A stretch of DNA of 64,000 nucleotides from Yinghuangia sp035454725 (GTDB lineage: Bacteria > Actinomycetota > Actinomycetes > Streptomycetales > Streptomycetaceae): assembly GCF_051388935.1 (NCBI RefSeq), contig NZ_JBPKBI010000024.1:11247-75246 (forward strand). Direction: 5' to 3'. A program made the translations under genes and the position numbers. The notes beneath the pieces are model-generated. The model had not been told where the DNA came from and did not search any database. It worked only from the letters and a program-made list of their open reading frames with translations. Positions 1-10,353 of the stretch are shown here, piece after piece; the first letter of the stretch is position 1; every line of letters starts with the position of its first letter.

Positions 1-2651
<2,651 letters not shown>

Positions 2652-2657
2652 AGCACG

Positions 2658-2957
2658 ATGACCGACTCCCCCACCAACCCCTTCGAGGACGACGACGCCC
2701 GTTACCTCGTGCTCGTCAACCACGAGGACCAGCACTCGCTGTGGCCCGCGTCCATCGACGTCCCCGCCGGGTGGCGTGTCGCGCACCCCGAGGACACCCG
2801 GCAGGCGTGCCTGGACTACATCGAGCGGTCCTGGACCGACATGCGGCCCCGCAGCCTGGTCGAGGCGATGGCCGCCGCGGAGGGCTCGGCGGCGGAACCC
2901 GGTGCGCCCGCGGCCGACAGCGCCGCGCCGCCGGACCTCGCGACCGCCGAGCACTGA
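2658..2957 (+). CDS. MbtH-family NRPS accessory protein
   Basis: Small protein (99 aa) that binds adenylation domains and helps them fold and activate. The family signature is clear: NPFEDD near the N-terminus, NHEDQHSLWP, then PAGW, then ERSWTDMRP. Family members are usually about 70 aa; the extra 30 residues are an Ala/Pro-rich C-terminal tail. It starts 6 bases after the NRPS stop with a short AAAGG ribosome-binding site and should be cotranscribed with the NRPS, whose A domain is its likely partner. Confidence 0.95.
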   Translation: MTDSPTNPFEDDDARYLVLVNHEDQHSLWPASIDVPAGWRVAHPEDTRQACLDYIERSWTDMRPRSLVEAMAAAEGSAAEPGAPAADSAAPPDLATAEH

Positions 2958-2970
2958 ACGGAACGGGCTC

Positions 2971-4328
2971 GTGACCTCCACATCGGATCGGGCCACCGCG
3001 ACCACGGTGNNNNNNNNNNNNNNNNNNNNNNNNNNNNNNNNNNNNNNNNNNNNNNNNNNNNNNNNNNNNNNNNNNNNNNNNNNNNNNNNNNNNNNNNNNN
3101 NNNNNNNNNNNNNNNNNNNCCCCCCGACCCGGTCGCCGCCGCGATGGCCGCACCGGGTTTCGTACGCGACCCCTATCCCGTCTACGCGGCCATGCGGCGG
3201 GAGCACCCGGTGCACCGCACCCCGCACGGGGTCTGGTACCTCAGCCGGTACGCCGACGTCGAGGCGGCCCTGGCCGACCTGCGGCTGTCCAACGACCGCG
3301 ACCGCATGACCGACGCGCTGGCCGCCCGCGACGGCGGCCTGCGCGCGCTCAGCCGGCTGACCGAACGGCTCGGGCGCGTCATGACCAACACGGACCCGCC
3401 CGACCACGCGCGTCTGCGCGGCCTGGTGAACAAGGCGTTCACGGCCCGCCGCGTCGAGCAACTGCGCGGGCGCGTACAAGAGATCGTCGACGACCTGCTG
3501 GATGCCGCACTCGCTCGGGGATCGCAGGCCGACCTCGTCGCCGATTTCGCGGGCCCGCTGCCGGTGACGGTCGTGTGCGAGCTGTTCGGCATCCCGGTCG
3601 AAGACCGCGAAAGTGTTGCCGGGTGGTTCCGCAGCCTCGGCGACCTCACCGGCGACATCGACCAGGCGGAAGCGGTGGTCATCCGGTTCGAGGAGTACCT
3701 GACCGGGCTGATCCACGCCCGGCGCGGCAGCGGCGGCGACGACATCATCAGCGCGCTGACCGCCGCGCAGGCGCGCGGCGACCGGCTCACCGACGACGAA
3801 CTCCTGTCCACCTGCTTCATGTTGGTCACCGCAGGCGATCAGACCACGACGCACCTCATCGGCAACGGCCTGCTGGCCCTCCTGCGGCACCCGGACCAAC
3901 TCGCCCTGCTGCGCGGCGATCCCTCCCTCGCACCGGCCGCGGTGGAAGAACTGGCCCGCTACGACACACCGACGCAGGCGATCATCCGCGTCGTCGCCGA
4001 GGACGTCGCCTTCCACGGGCACACGCTGGCGACCGGCGACCTGGTCTACCTGCTGCTCGGCTCCACGAACCGCGACGACGAGCGCTTCCGCGAGCCCGAC
4101 CGGCTCGACATCACCCGGGGCCGGCAATCCAGGGCGCGGGCCTTGGTGTTCGGGCACGGTCCGCACTTCTGCCTCGGCGCACCACTGGCCCGGTTGCAGG
4201 CCCGGATCGCGATCGACACGGCCGTACGCCGCATGCCCGACCTGCGCCTTGCCGCCCCCGAACACGAACTCGCATGGCACACCAACCCGTTGCAGCGCCG
4301 TCTGCGAGCGCTGCCGGTGACGTACTGA
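2971..4328 (+). CDS. Cytochrome P450 (interrupted by assembly gap)
   Basis: Soluble bacterial-type P450, probably a tailoring oxygenase for the peptide made by the adjacent NRPS (inference from position). I place the start at GTG 2971, 13 bases after the mbtH stop; the N-run at 3010-3119 then removes part of the N-terminus. The two sides join in frame only if the true gap length is a multiple of three. After the gap the protein runs from PPDPVAAAMAAPG and shows the proline-rich DPYPVY, I-helix AGDQTT, the ExxR motif in EELAR and the haem loop FGHGPHFCLG. If the 2971 start is wrong, the first in-frame ATG is 3144, too short at the N-terminus for the family. Confidence 0.88.
3010..3119. other. 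Assembly gap, 110 N
   Basis: Run of 110 N inside the N-terminal part of the P450 gene. Its length is not a multiple of three, so it probably does not reflect the true distance. No inverted repeat flanks it. Confidence 0.99.
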
Positions 4329-4359
4329 CAATCCGCCGACCGACGAAAGGAACCGCGCG

Positions 4360-5100
4360 ATGCCCCGGGAATTCCTGCTCGAACGCGAACACACTCTGCC
4401 CGCCGGCCCCGACGACGTCTGGCACGCCGTGGCGACCGGCCCCGGCACGTGCGGCTGGCTGTACCCGATGGACGTGGAACCCCGCGTGGGCGGCACCGTG
4501 TCCCGGGGGCCCGCCACCGTCACCGCGTGGCAACCGCCGCAGCGCTTCGCGTGCCGCTACGCCGACGACACCGGGTTCTCCAACACCTTGAGCTACGCGT
4601 TGTCGGCCTCGGACGCCGCGCAGACGTTGATGCGCATGTCGATCCACTGGGTGCACACCGGTGAGCCGGACGACGGCTGGGACACCCGCGCCGACGCCGC
4701 GACGCGGTACGCCGACTTCTACCACCACTCCCTGCGCGAATACCTCACGCACTTCCGGGGCCGGACCACCGCGTACGTCCGCGCCGACCGGCCCGCTCCG
4801 GCGACCGAGGGATCCGACCAGTTCGCCCGCGTCGTCCGCGCGGTCGGAGTCGGCGACGACGCGGCCGCAGGCGACGGCGTCCTCTTCGCACCGCAGGGCA
4901 TGCGCACCCAGGACGCGGTCGTCGACTACCGCGACGCCGACTTCCTGGGCCTGCGCACCGAGGACGGGCTCTACCGCTTCTTCAACGGGGCGGCGTGGCA
5001 GTGGCCGCTGTGGCTCGGCCACCACCTCTACGGCGAGACCGTCGACACCGACACGGAGGCACGGTCGTGGTCCGCGTGGCTGGAGGAGGCCGCCGCATGA
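4360..5100 (+). CDS. SRPBCC / AHSA1-like protein
   Basis: Protein of 246 aa with the look of the START/Bet v1 superfamily. An N-terminal stretch LPAGPDDVWHAVATGPG leads into WLYPMDVEPRVGGTVSRGPA and WQPPQRFACRY, a pattern typical of AHSA1-type lipid or ligand-binding folds. The C-terminal 90 residues (VDYRDADFLGLRTEDGLYRFF and on) are less typical. Its place between the P450 and an 85-aa protein in the NRPS operon suggests a role in binding or cyclising the product, which is inference. Ribosome-binding site GAAAGGA lies just upstream. No signal peptide or membrane segment is seen. Confidence 0.7.
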   Translation: MPREFLLEREHTLPAGPDDVWHAVATGPGTCGWLYPMDVEPRVGGTVSRGPATVTAWQPPQRFACRYADDTGFSNTLSYALSASDAAQTLMRMSIHWVHTGEPDDGWDTRADAATRYADFYHHSLREYLTHFRGRTTAYVRADRPAPATEGSDQFARVVRAVGVGDDAAAGDGVLFAPQGMRTQDAVVDYRDADFLGLRTEDGLYRFFNGAAWQWPLWLGHHLYGETVDTDTEARSWSAWLEEAAA

Positions 5101-5354
5101 CGACGTTCGCCGACGCCGCCCTGCCGCACGATCACATCCCCCCGGAGGACACGGCGGACGCCGTTCTCCACGGGGAAGCGGACGCGCCGGACACCGTCAC
5201 CGTCTACAGCGCCGAACTCCAGTGGCAGGAGGGCCGCTACGTGCTGATCGTCCACGACCACCTGACCGGGACCGTCCAGACCACCCGCGTCGCCGGGAAG
5301 GCCGTGGACAAACTCCCCGCCTACCTCGCGATGCTCGACCGCCCCGGCCGCTGA
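5097..5354 (+). CDS. Small conserved-looking hypothetical protein (85 aa)
   Basis: Starts at an ATGA overlap with the preceding SRPBCC gene and has a strong GGAGGAGG ribosome-binding site at 5081-5089, so translation is coupled. The protein is acidic at the N-terminus, then YSAELQWQEGRYVLIVHDH and a beta-rich remainder. I do not recognise the family. It is the last gene of the NRPS operon by position. Confidence 0.7.
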   Translation: MTTFADAALPHDHIPPEDTADAVLHGEADAPDTVTVYSAELQWQEGRYVLIVHDHLTGTVQTTRVAGKAVDKLPAYLAMLDRPGR

Positions 5355-5540
5355 CCTGCGGCGTCCGGCAGCGGCCGAGAGCCTTCGGGAACGTCCCGGA
5401 CGAAGCCGTGATCACCGGGCGCAATAGGATCTCCGCGCCTGCACCCGCAACCGGAAGGCGGGTCCGGCGTGGACCGGCGCAGCGCGGCTGCCGGTCGGAA
5501 CACGGCCGGGGAAAGGGCCGTCGACAGACCAGGGAGTGTC

Positions 5541-6458
5541 GTGGCAGAGGACATCCAGGCGATCGCGGCGATGGTCGAGGGCTGGAAGCCCGAGCCACTC
5601 GTGACCGGTGACGCGCTGGCGGCAGGACCGTGCCGCGCGTTGGCCGCCGTGTTGGGGGTGCCCGAGACGGCACCGGCCGAGGGCGAGCCGCTGCCGCCCC
5701 TGTGGCACTGGCTGTACTTCCTCAACTGGCCGGCGCGTGCGGAGCTGGGACCGGACGGGCATCCGCTGCACGGCCGCTTCCTCCCGCCGCTGCCGGAACG
5801 CCGACGGATGTTCGCGGGCGGCCGGCTCACCATCCACCGGCCGCTGCTGCTCGGCACGCCTGCGGAGTCCACCACGCTGCATGTGCGCACCGAGCCCAAG
5901 ACCGGGCGCGGGGGCGCGATGCTCTTCGTCACCATCCGCAACGAGCTGCGCCAGAACGGCGAGCTGTGCGTGGTCGAGGAGCAGGACCTCGTCTACCGTT
6001 CCGGGCTCCCTCATCCCGGTGCGCCGGGCAGCGGCTCCGGCCCGGCGGCCGCGGCTGCGCCTGCCCCTGTTGCGCCTCCCCCTGTTGCGGCTGCGCCCGC
6101 GGGGCAGCCCGCCGACGCGGGCGAGCTGCGGCTGCCCACCGATCCGCAACTGCTCTTCCGCATCAGCGCGTTGACCGCGAACACCCACCGCATCCACTAC
6201 GACGAGGCGTACGCGCGCGGTGTCGAGGGCTACCCGGGGCTGGTGGTGCACGGCCCGTTGCAGGCGTGGCTGATGCTGGAGCCCCTGCGCCGGGAGAGGG
6301 CGGCGCCGGCGTCGTTCACGTACCGGATCAGCCGTCCGGCGTTCGTCGGTGCGGAGTTGGCCGTCGTACGCGAGACGGCTGCCGACGGGGTGATCGAGCT
6401 GCGGGTGGAGTCCGGCGACGGCACGGTGCACGCCACCGGGCGCGCCGAAATGGGCTGA
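5541..6458 (+). CDS. MaoC/hotdog hydratase, mesaconyl-C4-CoA hydratase-like
   Basis: Protein of 305 aa starting at GTG 5541 behind an AGGGAG site; an earlier in-frame start at 5469 has no good site. The N-terminal half (PLWHWLYFLNW, PLPERRRMFAGGRLTIHRPL) and the C-terminal half (TANTHRIHYDEAYARG, YPGLVVHGPLQAWLM) match the double-hotdog family of mesaconyl-C4-CoA/itaconyl-CoA hydratases. D and H of the HRIHYD segment are typical hydratase residues. An Ala/Pro-rich linker lies at about 6040-6110. The convergent neighbour is a mesaconyl-CoA transferase-like gene, which supports hydration of mesaconyl-C4-CoA to citramalyl-CoA. Confidence 0.78.
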   Translation: MAEDIQAIAAMVEGWKPEPLVTGDALAAGPCRALAAVLGVPETAPAEGEPLPPLWHWLYFLNWPARAELGPDGHPLHGRFLPPLPERRRMFAGGRLTIHRPLLLGTPAESTTLHVRTEPKTGRGGAMLFVTIRNELRQNGELCVVEEQDLVYRSGLPHPGAPGSGSGPAAAAAPAPVAPPPVAAAPAGQPADAGELRLPTDPQLLFRISALTANTHRIHYDEAYARGVEGYPGLVVHGPLQAWLMLEPLRRERAAPASFTYRISRPAFVGAELAVVRETAADGVIELRVESGDGTVHATGRAEMG

Positions 6459-6462
6459 TACA

Positions 6463-6652
6463 CGGTGAGGGGCCGCGTCCGGCGGACGCGNNNNNNNNNN
6501 NNNNNNNNNNNNNNNNNNNNNNNNNNNNNNNNNNNNNNNNNNNNNNNNNNNNNNNNNNNNNNNNNNNNNNNNNNNNNNNNNNNNNNNNNNNNNNNNNNNN
6601 NNNNNNNNNNNNNNNNNNNNNNNNNNNNNNNNNNNNNNNNNNCCCCTCACCG
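6463..6652. terminator. Bidirectional hairpin terminator broken by a gap
   Basis: The left side reads CGGTGAGGGGCCGCGTCC-GGC-GGACGCG up to 6490 and the right side begins CCCCTCACCG at 6643. Joined with one extra G they form a perfect 18-bp stem with a 3-base loop. It lies 5 bases after the plus-strand hydratase stop and 30 bases beyond the minus-strand transferase stop. The 152 N between the arms are therefore probably an assembly failure at the hairpin. Confidence 0.7.
6491..6642. other. Assembly gap, 152 N
   Basis: N-run between the two arms of a GC-rich inverted repeat. The flanks are complementary almost to the gap edge, so the real missing sequence may be as short as one base. Confidence 0.97.
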
Positions 6653-6681
6653 GCTCATGGAACGTCAGGACTGACCCAGCC

Positions 6682-7908
6682 TCAGGTCTGTGCGGACGCG
6701 ACGACACCTGTGTCGTGCAGCTGCGCGATCTCCGTTCCGTCGAGGCCGAGCCCCGCGAGGATCTCCTCGGTGTCCGCGCCCAGCAGCGGAGCCGGTGCGA
6801 CGTCTCCGTAGGCGCCGTCCCAGCGCAGCGGCCCGCGCGCGGAGAGCATCGGGCCGGTGCCGGGCTGGTCCACCTCGGCCAGCACGGGCAGGGCGTCCGT
6901 CTGCCGGTGCTCGGCCGCCACCTCCGGCATCGTGCGGTACGGGCTCCACAGCACCTTGGCGGCGTCGAGTTCCTTGACCACCTGGGACAGCGGCCGCGCG
7001 GCGAACCAGGGCCGGATGACCGCGGCGATGGTCTCGCGCAGCTCGTAGCGGTCCGACTCGCGGTCCAGGTCGGCCCCGATGGCGTCCTGGAGCGCGCGGA
7101 AGACCTCGGTCGTGCCGGTGACGTTCTGCAACGCCCGCCACTGGCCCTCGGTCAGTGCGACCACCATCACGCGGCGGCCGTCGCCGCACGCGAAGTCGGA
7201 GCCGAAGCTGCCGTAGAGGTGGTTGCCCAGGCGGCGCCGCTCGGTGCCGCGCTGCTCGGCCTCGGCCAGCCAGCCCAGCCCGGCCACGGCGGCGGCTGCG
7301 ACGTCGGCGAGCGCCAGTTGCATGTGGGCGCCCTCGCCGTCGATGCTCCGGCGGTGCAGCGCGGCCAGCAGCCCGGTCGTCGCGGTCATGCCGGCGAGCA
7401 GGTCCCACGCCGGGAGCACGTGGTTGACCGGTGCCGCGCTGTCCTCGGGACCGGTGATGGTCGGGATGCCCATTTCGGCGTTGACGGTGTAGTCGACCGC
7501 CGGGCGGCCGTCCGCGTGCCCCTGGATGTGCAGGTGGATCATGTCCGGGCGGCGCGCGCACAGCTCCTCGTACGTGAGCCTGTTGCGGCCGACCGCGTTG
7601 TCGACGAACAGCCCCCGCGTCGGCCCGGGGCGGGTCGCGAGCTCGACGGCGATCTCCCGGCCACGCGGCGTCCGCAGGTCCAGGGCGATCGAGCGCTTGC
7701 CCTTGTTGAGCGCGGCCCAGTAGAGGCTGGCCCCGCTGTCGGCGAGCGGCCAGCGGTTGTAGTCCGCCGCGCCGCCGATGGGGTCGATGCGGATGACGTC
7801 GGCGCCGAGCTGCCCGAGCGCCATGCACCCGGAGGGACCCGCGACGAACGTCGCACACTCGACGATCTCCAGACCGCGCAGCGGCGCGGTCCCGGCCGGG
7901 GCGGTCAC
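6682..7908 (-). CDS. mct: Family III CoA-transferase, mesaconyl-CoA C1-C4 transferase-like
   Basis: Protein of 408 aa of the CaiB/BaiF family. It resembles the intramolecular mesaconyl-CoA C1-C4 transferase of the 3-hydroxypropionate bicycle (2-methylfumaryl-CoA isomerase): MALGQLGADVIRIDPIGG, NKGKRSIALD, VDYTVN, NHVLPAWDLLAGM, GNHLYGSFGSDF. The Asp in PAWD is residue 169, the expected catalytic residue. The start is a GTG that overlaps, as GTGA, the stop of a short upstream frame. Convergence with a mesaconyl-C4-CoA hydratase-like gene supports the assignment. Such enzymes also occur in non-autotrophs, where they may serve glyoxylate, propionyl-CoA or itaconate metabolism. Confidence 0.8.
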   Translation of the reverse strand: MTAPAGTAPLRGLEIVECATFVAGPSGCMALGQLGADVIRIDPIGGAADYNRWPLADSGASLYWAALNKGKRSIALDLRTPRGREIAVELATRPGPTRGLFVDNAVGRNRLTYEELCARRPDMIHLHIQGHADGRPAVDYTVNAEMGIPTITGPEDSAAPVNHVLPAWDLLAGMTATTGLLAALHRRSIDGEGAHMQLALADVAAAAVAGLGWLAEAEQRGTERRRLGNHLYGSFGSDFACGDGRRVMVVALTEGQWRALQNVTGTTEVFRALQDAIGADLDRESDRYELRETIAAVIRPWFAARPLSQVVKELDAAKVLWSPYRTMPEVAAEHRQTDALPVLAEVDQPGTGPMLSARGPLRWDGAYGDVAPAPLLGADTEEILAGLGLDGTEIAQLHDTGVVASAQT

Positions 7909-7979
7909 GCGGCCCGGTCCGCGAGTCGGCCGGCGCTGTGCGGGACGGGGACGGTCGGAGCCGACGGTCGGTGGGGCAT
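7905..7979 (-). CDS. Possible 24-aa leader peptide before the CoA-transferase
   Basis: Short frame MPHRPSAPTVPV... starting at ATG 7979 behind a good GAGGGAGA site and ending in a GTGA overlap with the CoA-transferase start. The transferase GTG itself has only a weak site, so translation may be coupled through this frame. There is no homology evidence; it could be chance in GC-rich DNA. Confidence 0.35.
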   Translation of the reverse strand: MPHRPSAPTVPVPHSAGRLADRAA

Positions 7980-8330
7980 GGGCGGGTCTCCCTCACGTGC
8001 ACGGTGGTTCGGTCCGGCGACCGCCGCGGCGGCTCGGACCGATCTCTCCGCCGTTGCAACCCCGAACCGGTCGCCCAAGATCTTCGGTGGGCCTGTGAGC
8101 GCTTCCGCAGGACCTGCGGCCGCCTCGCCACCTTCCGATCCGCCTTCGGACGCTATTGAAGGCCCCGACCCGAAGTCAACATCGACAAGGCGTGGCCGAC
8201 GACGCACCATGATGCGTCGGCCGGCACGGGCCGGGTGCACCCCGGGATCAAACCGGGGCCTCCCGGCCGGGACGCCGCCCGCCGCGGCGACACCGGCGGC
8301 AGCCCGGCTGCCACTGTGCCGACGCCGCCC
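7980..8330. other. Intergenic region with a possible hairpin
   Basis: No gene is recognised in this stretch between the crotonase stop and the CoA-transferase leader. It holds an inverted repeat at 8194-8222, GGCCGACG, 13-base loop, CGTCGGCC, about 110 bases past the crotonase stop, which may be a terminator. The promoter for the transferase is expected here but I cannot identify it. Confidence 0.4.
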
Positions 8331-9125
8331 TCAGAGCCGGGGGCCGTGCAGGGGGACGTCGGACGGAATCCACGCGGGCGGGCGCTTCTCCATGAACGCC
8401 CGCATCCCCTCGCGCAGTTCGGAGGAGTTCGCGAGCGCCCAGAACATCGTCTGGTAGTCGACCTGGCCGTACCGCTCGTTGAGCATGCGCTTGACCTGCG
8501 CGCGGGCGTCCGGCGCGGTGCGCAGCACCTGGTGGGCCGCCTCGACGGCGGCCTCGCGCAGTTGGTCGTGGGGCACCACGCGGGTCAGGACGCCGATGCG
8601 CTGCGCCTCGGCGGCGTCGAAGGTCCGCGCGGACAGCAGCAGGTCGCGGGCCATCGCCAGTCCGACGTGGGCGGGCAGGGCGGCGGCGAAGGTGGCGTCG
8701 GGGATTCCGCGCAGCAGTTCGGGGACGCGGAAGGTGGCGCGGTCGCTGGCCACGGCGATGTCGGACATCATCGCCACCAGCAGGCCCCCGGCCTGGCAGA
8801 TGCCGTTGACGGCGGAGATGACAGGGGCGTTGCTGTCGCGAATGGTGAGGAACGGCAGGATCTCGTGGCCCACCGCGTCGGGCACCGATTCCTTCTCGTT
8901 GGTGCGTCCGCCGAGGTCGCCGCCCGGCCCGAAGACGTCCCCGACCCCGGTGATGATCAAAGCGGCCAGGTCGGGGTCGGTGTTGACCAGGCGCACGGCC
9001 TTCTTCAGGCCGTAGTACATCGCCGGCGTGAAGGCGTTCCGGGCCTCCGGCCGGTCGATGTAACACCAGGCGATCGACCCTTCGCGCTCGATGCGCAGAT
9101 ACGGGGTCCCGAGATCGTCGGTCAT
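8331..9125 (-). CDS. Enoyl-CoA hydratase/isomerase family protein
   Basis: Crotonase-fold protein, 264 aa. The first oxyanion-hole region reads GDVFGPGGDLGG and the second NGICQAGGLLVAMMSDIAVAS, followed by FRVPELLRGIPDA. In classical hydratases two Glu residues act on the substrate: the second (in PELL) is kept, while the first, expected in the GG-x-x-E position, is Leu here. That makes a simple hydratase reaction uncertain; isomerase, hydrolase or lyase activity is possible. It is divergent from a luciferase-like oxidoreductase, and the two may share control. Confidence 0.82.
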   Translation of the reverse strand: MTDDLGTPYLRIEREGSIAWCYIDRPEARNAFTPAMYYGLKKAVRLVNTDPDLAALIITGVGDVFGPGGDLGGRTNEKESVPDAVGHEILPFLTIRDSNAPVISAVNGICQAGGLLVAMMSDIAVASDRATFRVPELLRGIPDATFAAALPAHVGLAMARDLLLSARTFDAAEAQRIGVLTRVVPHDQLREAAVEAAHQVLRTAPDARAQVKRMLNERYGQVDYQTMFWALANSSELREGMRAFMEKRPPAWIPSDVPLHGPRL

Positions 9126-9260
9126 GCTGTCCCCTGCCCTTGAGTTCGGTAAGCTGCCCTCATTTTTACGACCTAGTCAACTAATTTCTACCCCCGACGC
9201 CCACCGGCACCGCAATCGGTGCCGACGACATCCAGCCGACGACACATAGAGGGGAACAGC
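9126..9260. promoter_or_regulatory. Divergent promoter region, crotonase / LLM oxidoreductase
   Basis: Short AT-richer stretch between divergent starts. It contains TAGT-CA-ACTA at 9174-9183, a small inverted repeat, and on the minus strand a TTGACT element overlapping it. GAGGGGA at 9249-9255 is the ribosome-binding site of the plus-strand gene. The repeat is a candidate regulator site; no regulator is adjacent. Confidence 0.35.
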
Positions 9261-10181
9261 ATGCAGCTCGGATTCGCCATGCCGCACATGCTGCGACTGA
9301 AGGCCACGTGCCAGCCGTGGGAGGCCGCGGTCACCGGCACCGACCAGACGCGTTTGGCCAAGTGGGCGGAGAAGCTGGGGTACGCGATGATCAGCGTGCC
9401 GGAGCACCACATCATCCCACGTGCCCACGTCGACCTCTCCGGGCCCCACTACTTCCACGCGTACACGGCCATGTCGTACCTGGCCGGGGCGACGGAGAAC
9501 ATACGCGTCAACTCGTGCATCGCCGTCCTGCCGCTCCAGCACCCCGTCGTCACCGCCAAGTCTCTCTCGACCATGGACTGGCTCTCCGGCGGGCGGGTGA
9601 CCGTGACCTTCGCCGTCGGATGGCTCAAGGAGGAGTTCGACCTGCTCGGCGTACCGTTCCACGAGCGCGGTGCGATGAGCGAGGAATACGTCCAGGCGAT
9701 CATCGAACTCTGGACCAAGGATGAGCCCGAGTTCGAGGGCAAGTACGTCTCCTTCCGGGACGTGGCCTTCGAACCCAAGCCGGTCCAACACCCGCACCCG
9801 CCGGTGTGGTTCGGCGGCGACGCCGACCCGGTGCTGAAGCGCGTCGCCCGCTACGGATCAGGCTGGTGGCCGTTCCTCACCAAACCGGAGGACATCCCGG
9901 CCAAACTCGACTACATCCGCTCGCAACCCGACTACAACGGCGGACTGACCGACGTCTTCTACGGCTTCGCCACCAGCAGGGTGGGTGAGGGCCACAGCGT
10001 GAAGAGCGACCCCCGAGCCCGCCCCGGCATGTCGAAGCAGGAGATCATCGACCGCCTGGGCTGGTTCGGCGACCTCGGCGTCACCATCAGTTCCGTGCCG
10101 ATACCGGCGCTGGAGCACATCGACGCCTACTTCGACTACACGCAGTGGGTCGCGGAGGAGATCATGCCGGCGATCGCGTAG
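9261..10181 (+). CDS. Luciferase-like F420/flavin-dependent oxidoreductase
   Basis: Protein of 306 aa in the bacterial luciferase-like (LLM) TIM-barrel superfamily. ATG 9261 is chosen because of the GAGGGGA site 7 bases upstream. Typical segments are AEKLGYAMISVPEHH, TENIRVNSCIAVLPLQHPV, LSGGRVTVTFAVGWLKEEF, FEPKPVQHPHPPVWFGGDA and RYGSGWWPF. Most actinobacterial members with the VGWLKEEF pattern use coenzyme F420. Substrate unknown; the divergent crotonase suggests acyl-CoA or terpenoid/steroid catabolism (inference). Confidence 0.88.
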   Translation: MQLGFAMPHMLRLKATCQPWEAAVTGTDQTRLAKWAEKLGYAMISVPEHHIIPRAHVDLSGPHYFHAYTAMSYLAGATENIRVNSCIAVLPLQHPVVTAKSLSTMDWLSGGRVTVTFAVGWLKEEFDLLGVPFHERGAMSEEYVQAIIELWTKDEPEFEGKYVSFRDVAFEPKPVQHPHPPVWFGGDADPVLKRVARYGSGWWPFLTKPEDIPAKLDYIRSQPDYNGGLTDVFYGFATSRVGEGHSVKSDPRARPGMSKQEIIDRLGWFGDLGVTISSVPIPALEHIDAYFDYTQWVAEEIMPAIA

Positions 10182-10353
10182 CGACGGGCTCCGGGCGGGG
10201 GAAGGAACTCTCCGGCGGCCTTCCTTTCCTCGTCTGGGGGTGGGGAAATCCGTATTTCGCGCCTCCAGCGGGTCGGTTATTCTGGCGGCGCTGTGATGAT
10301 CCGTCATATGGCTTACGGGGTAGGCGAGTTCGGCACTTCGGCGGGGGGCTCGG

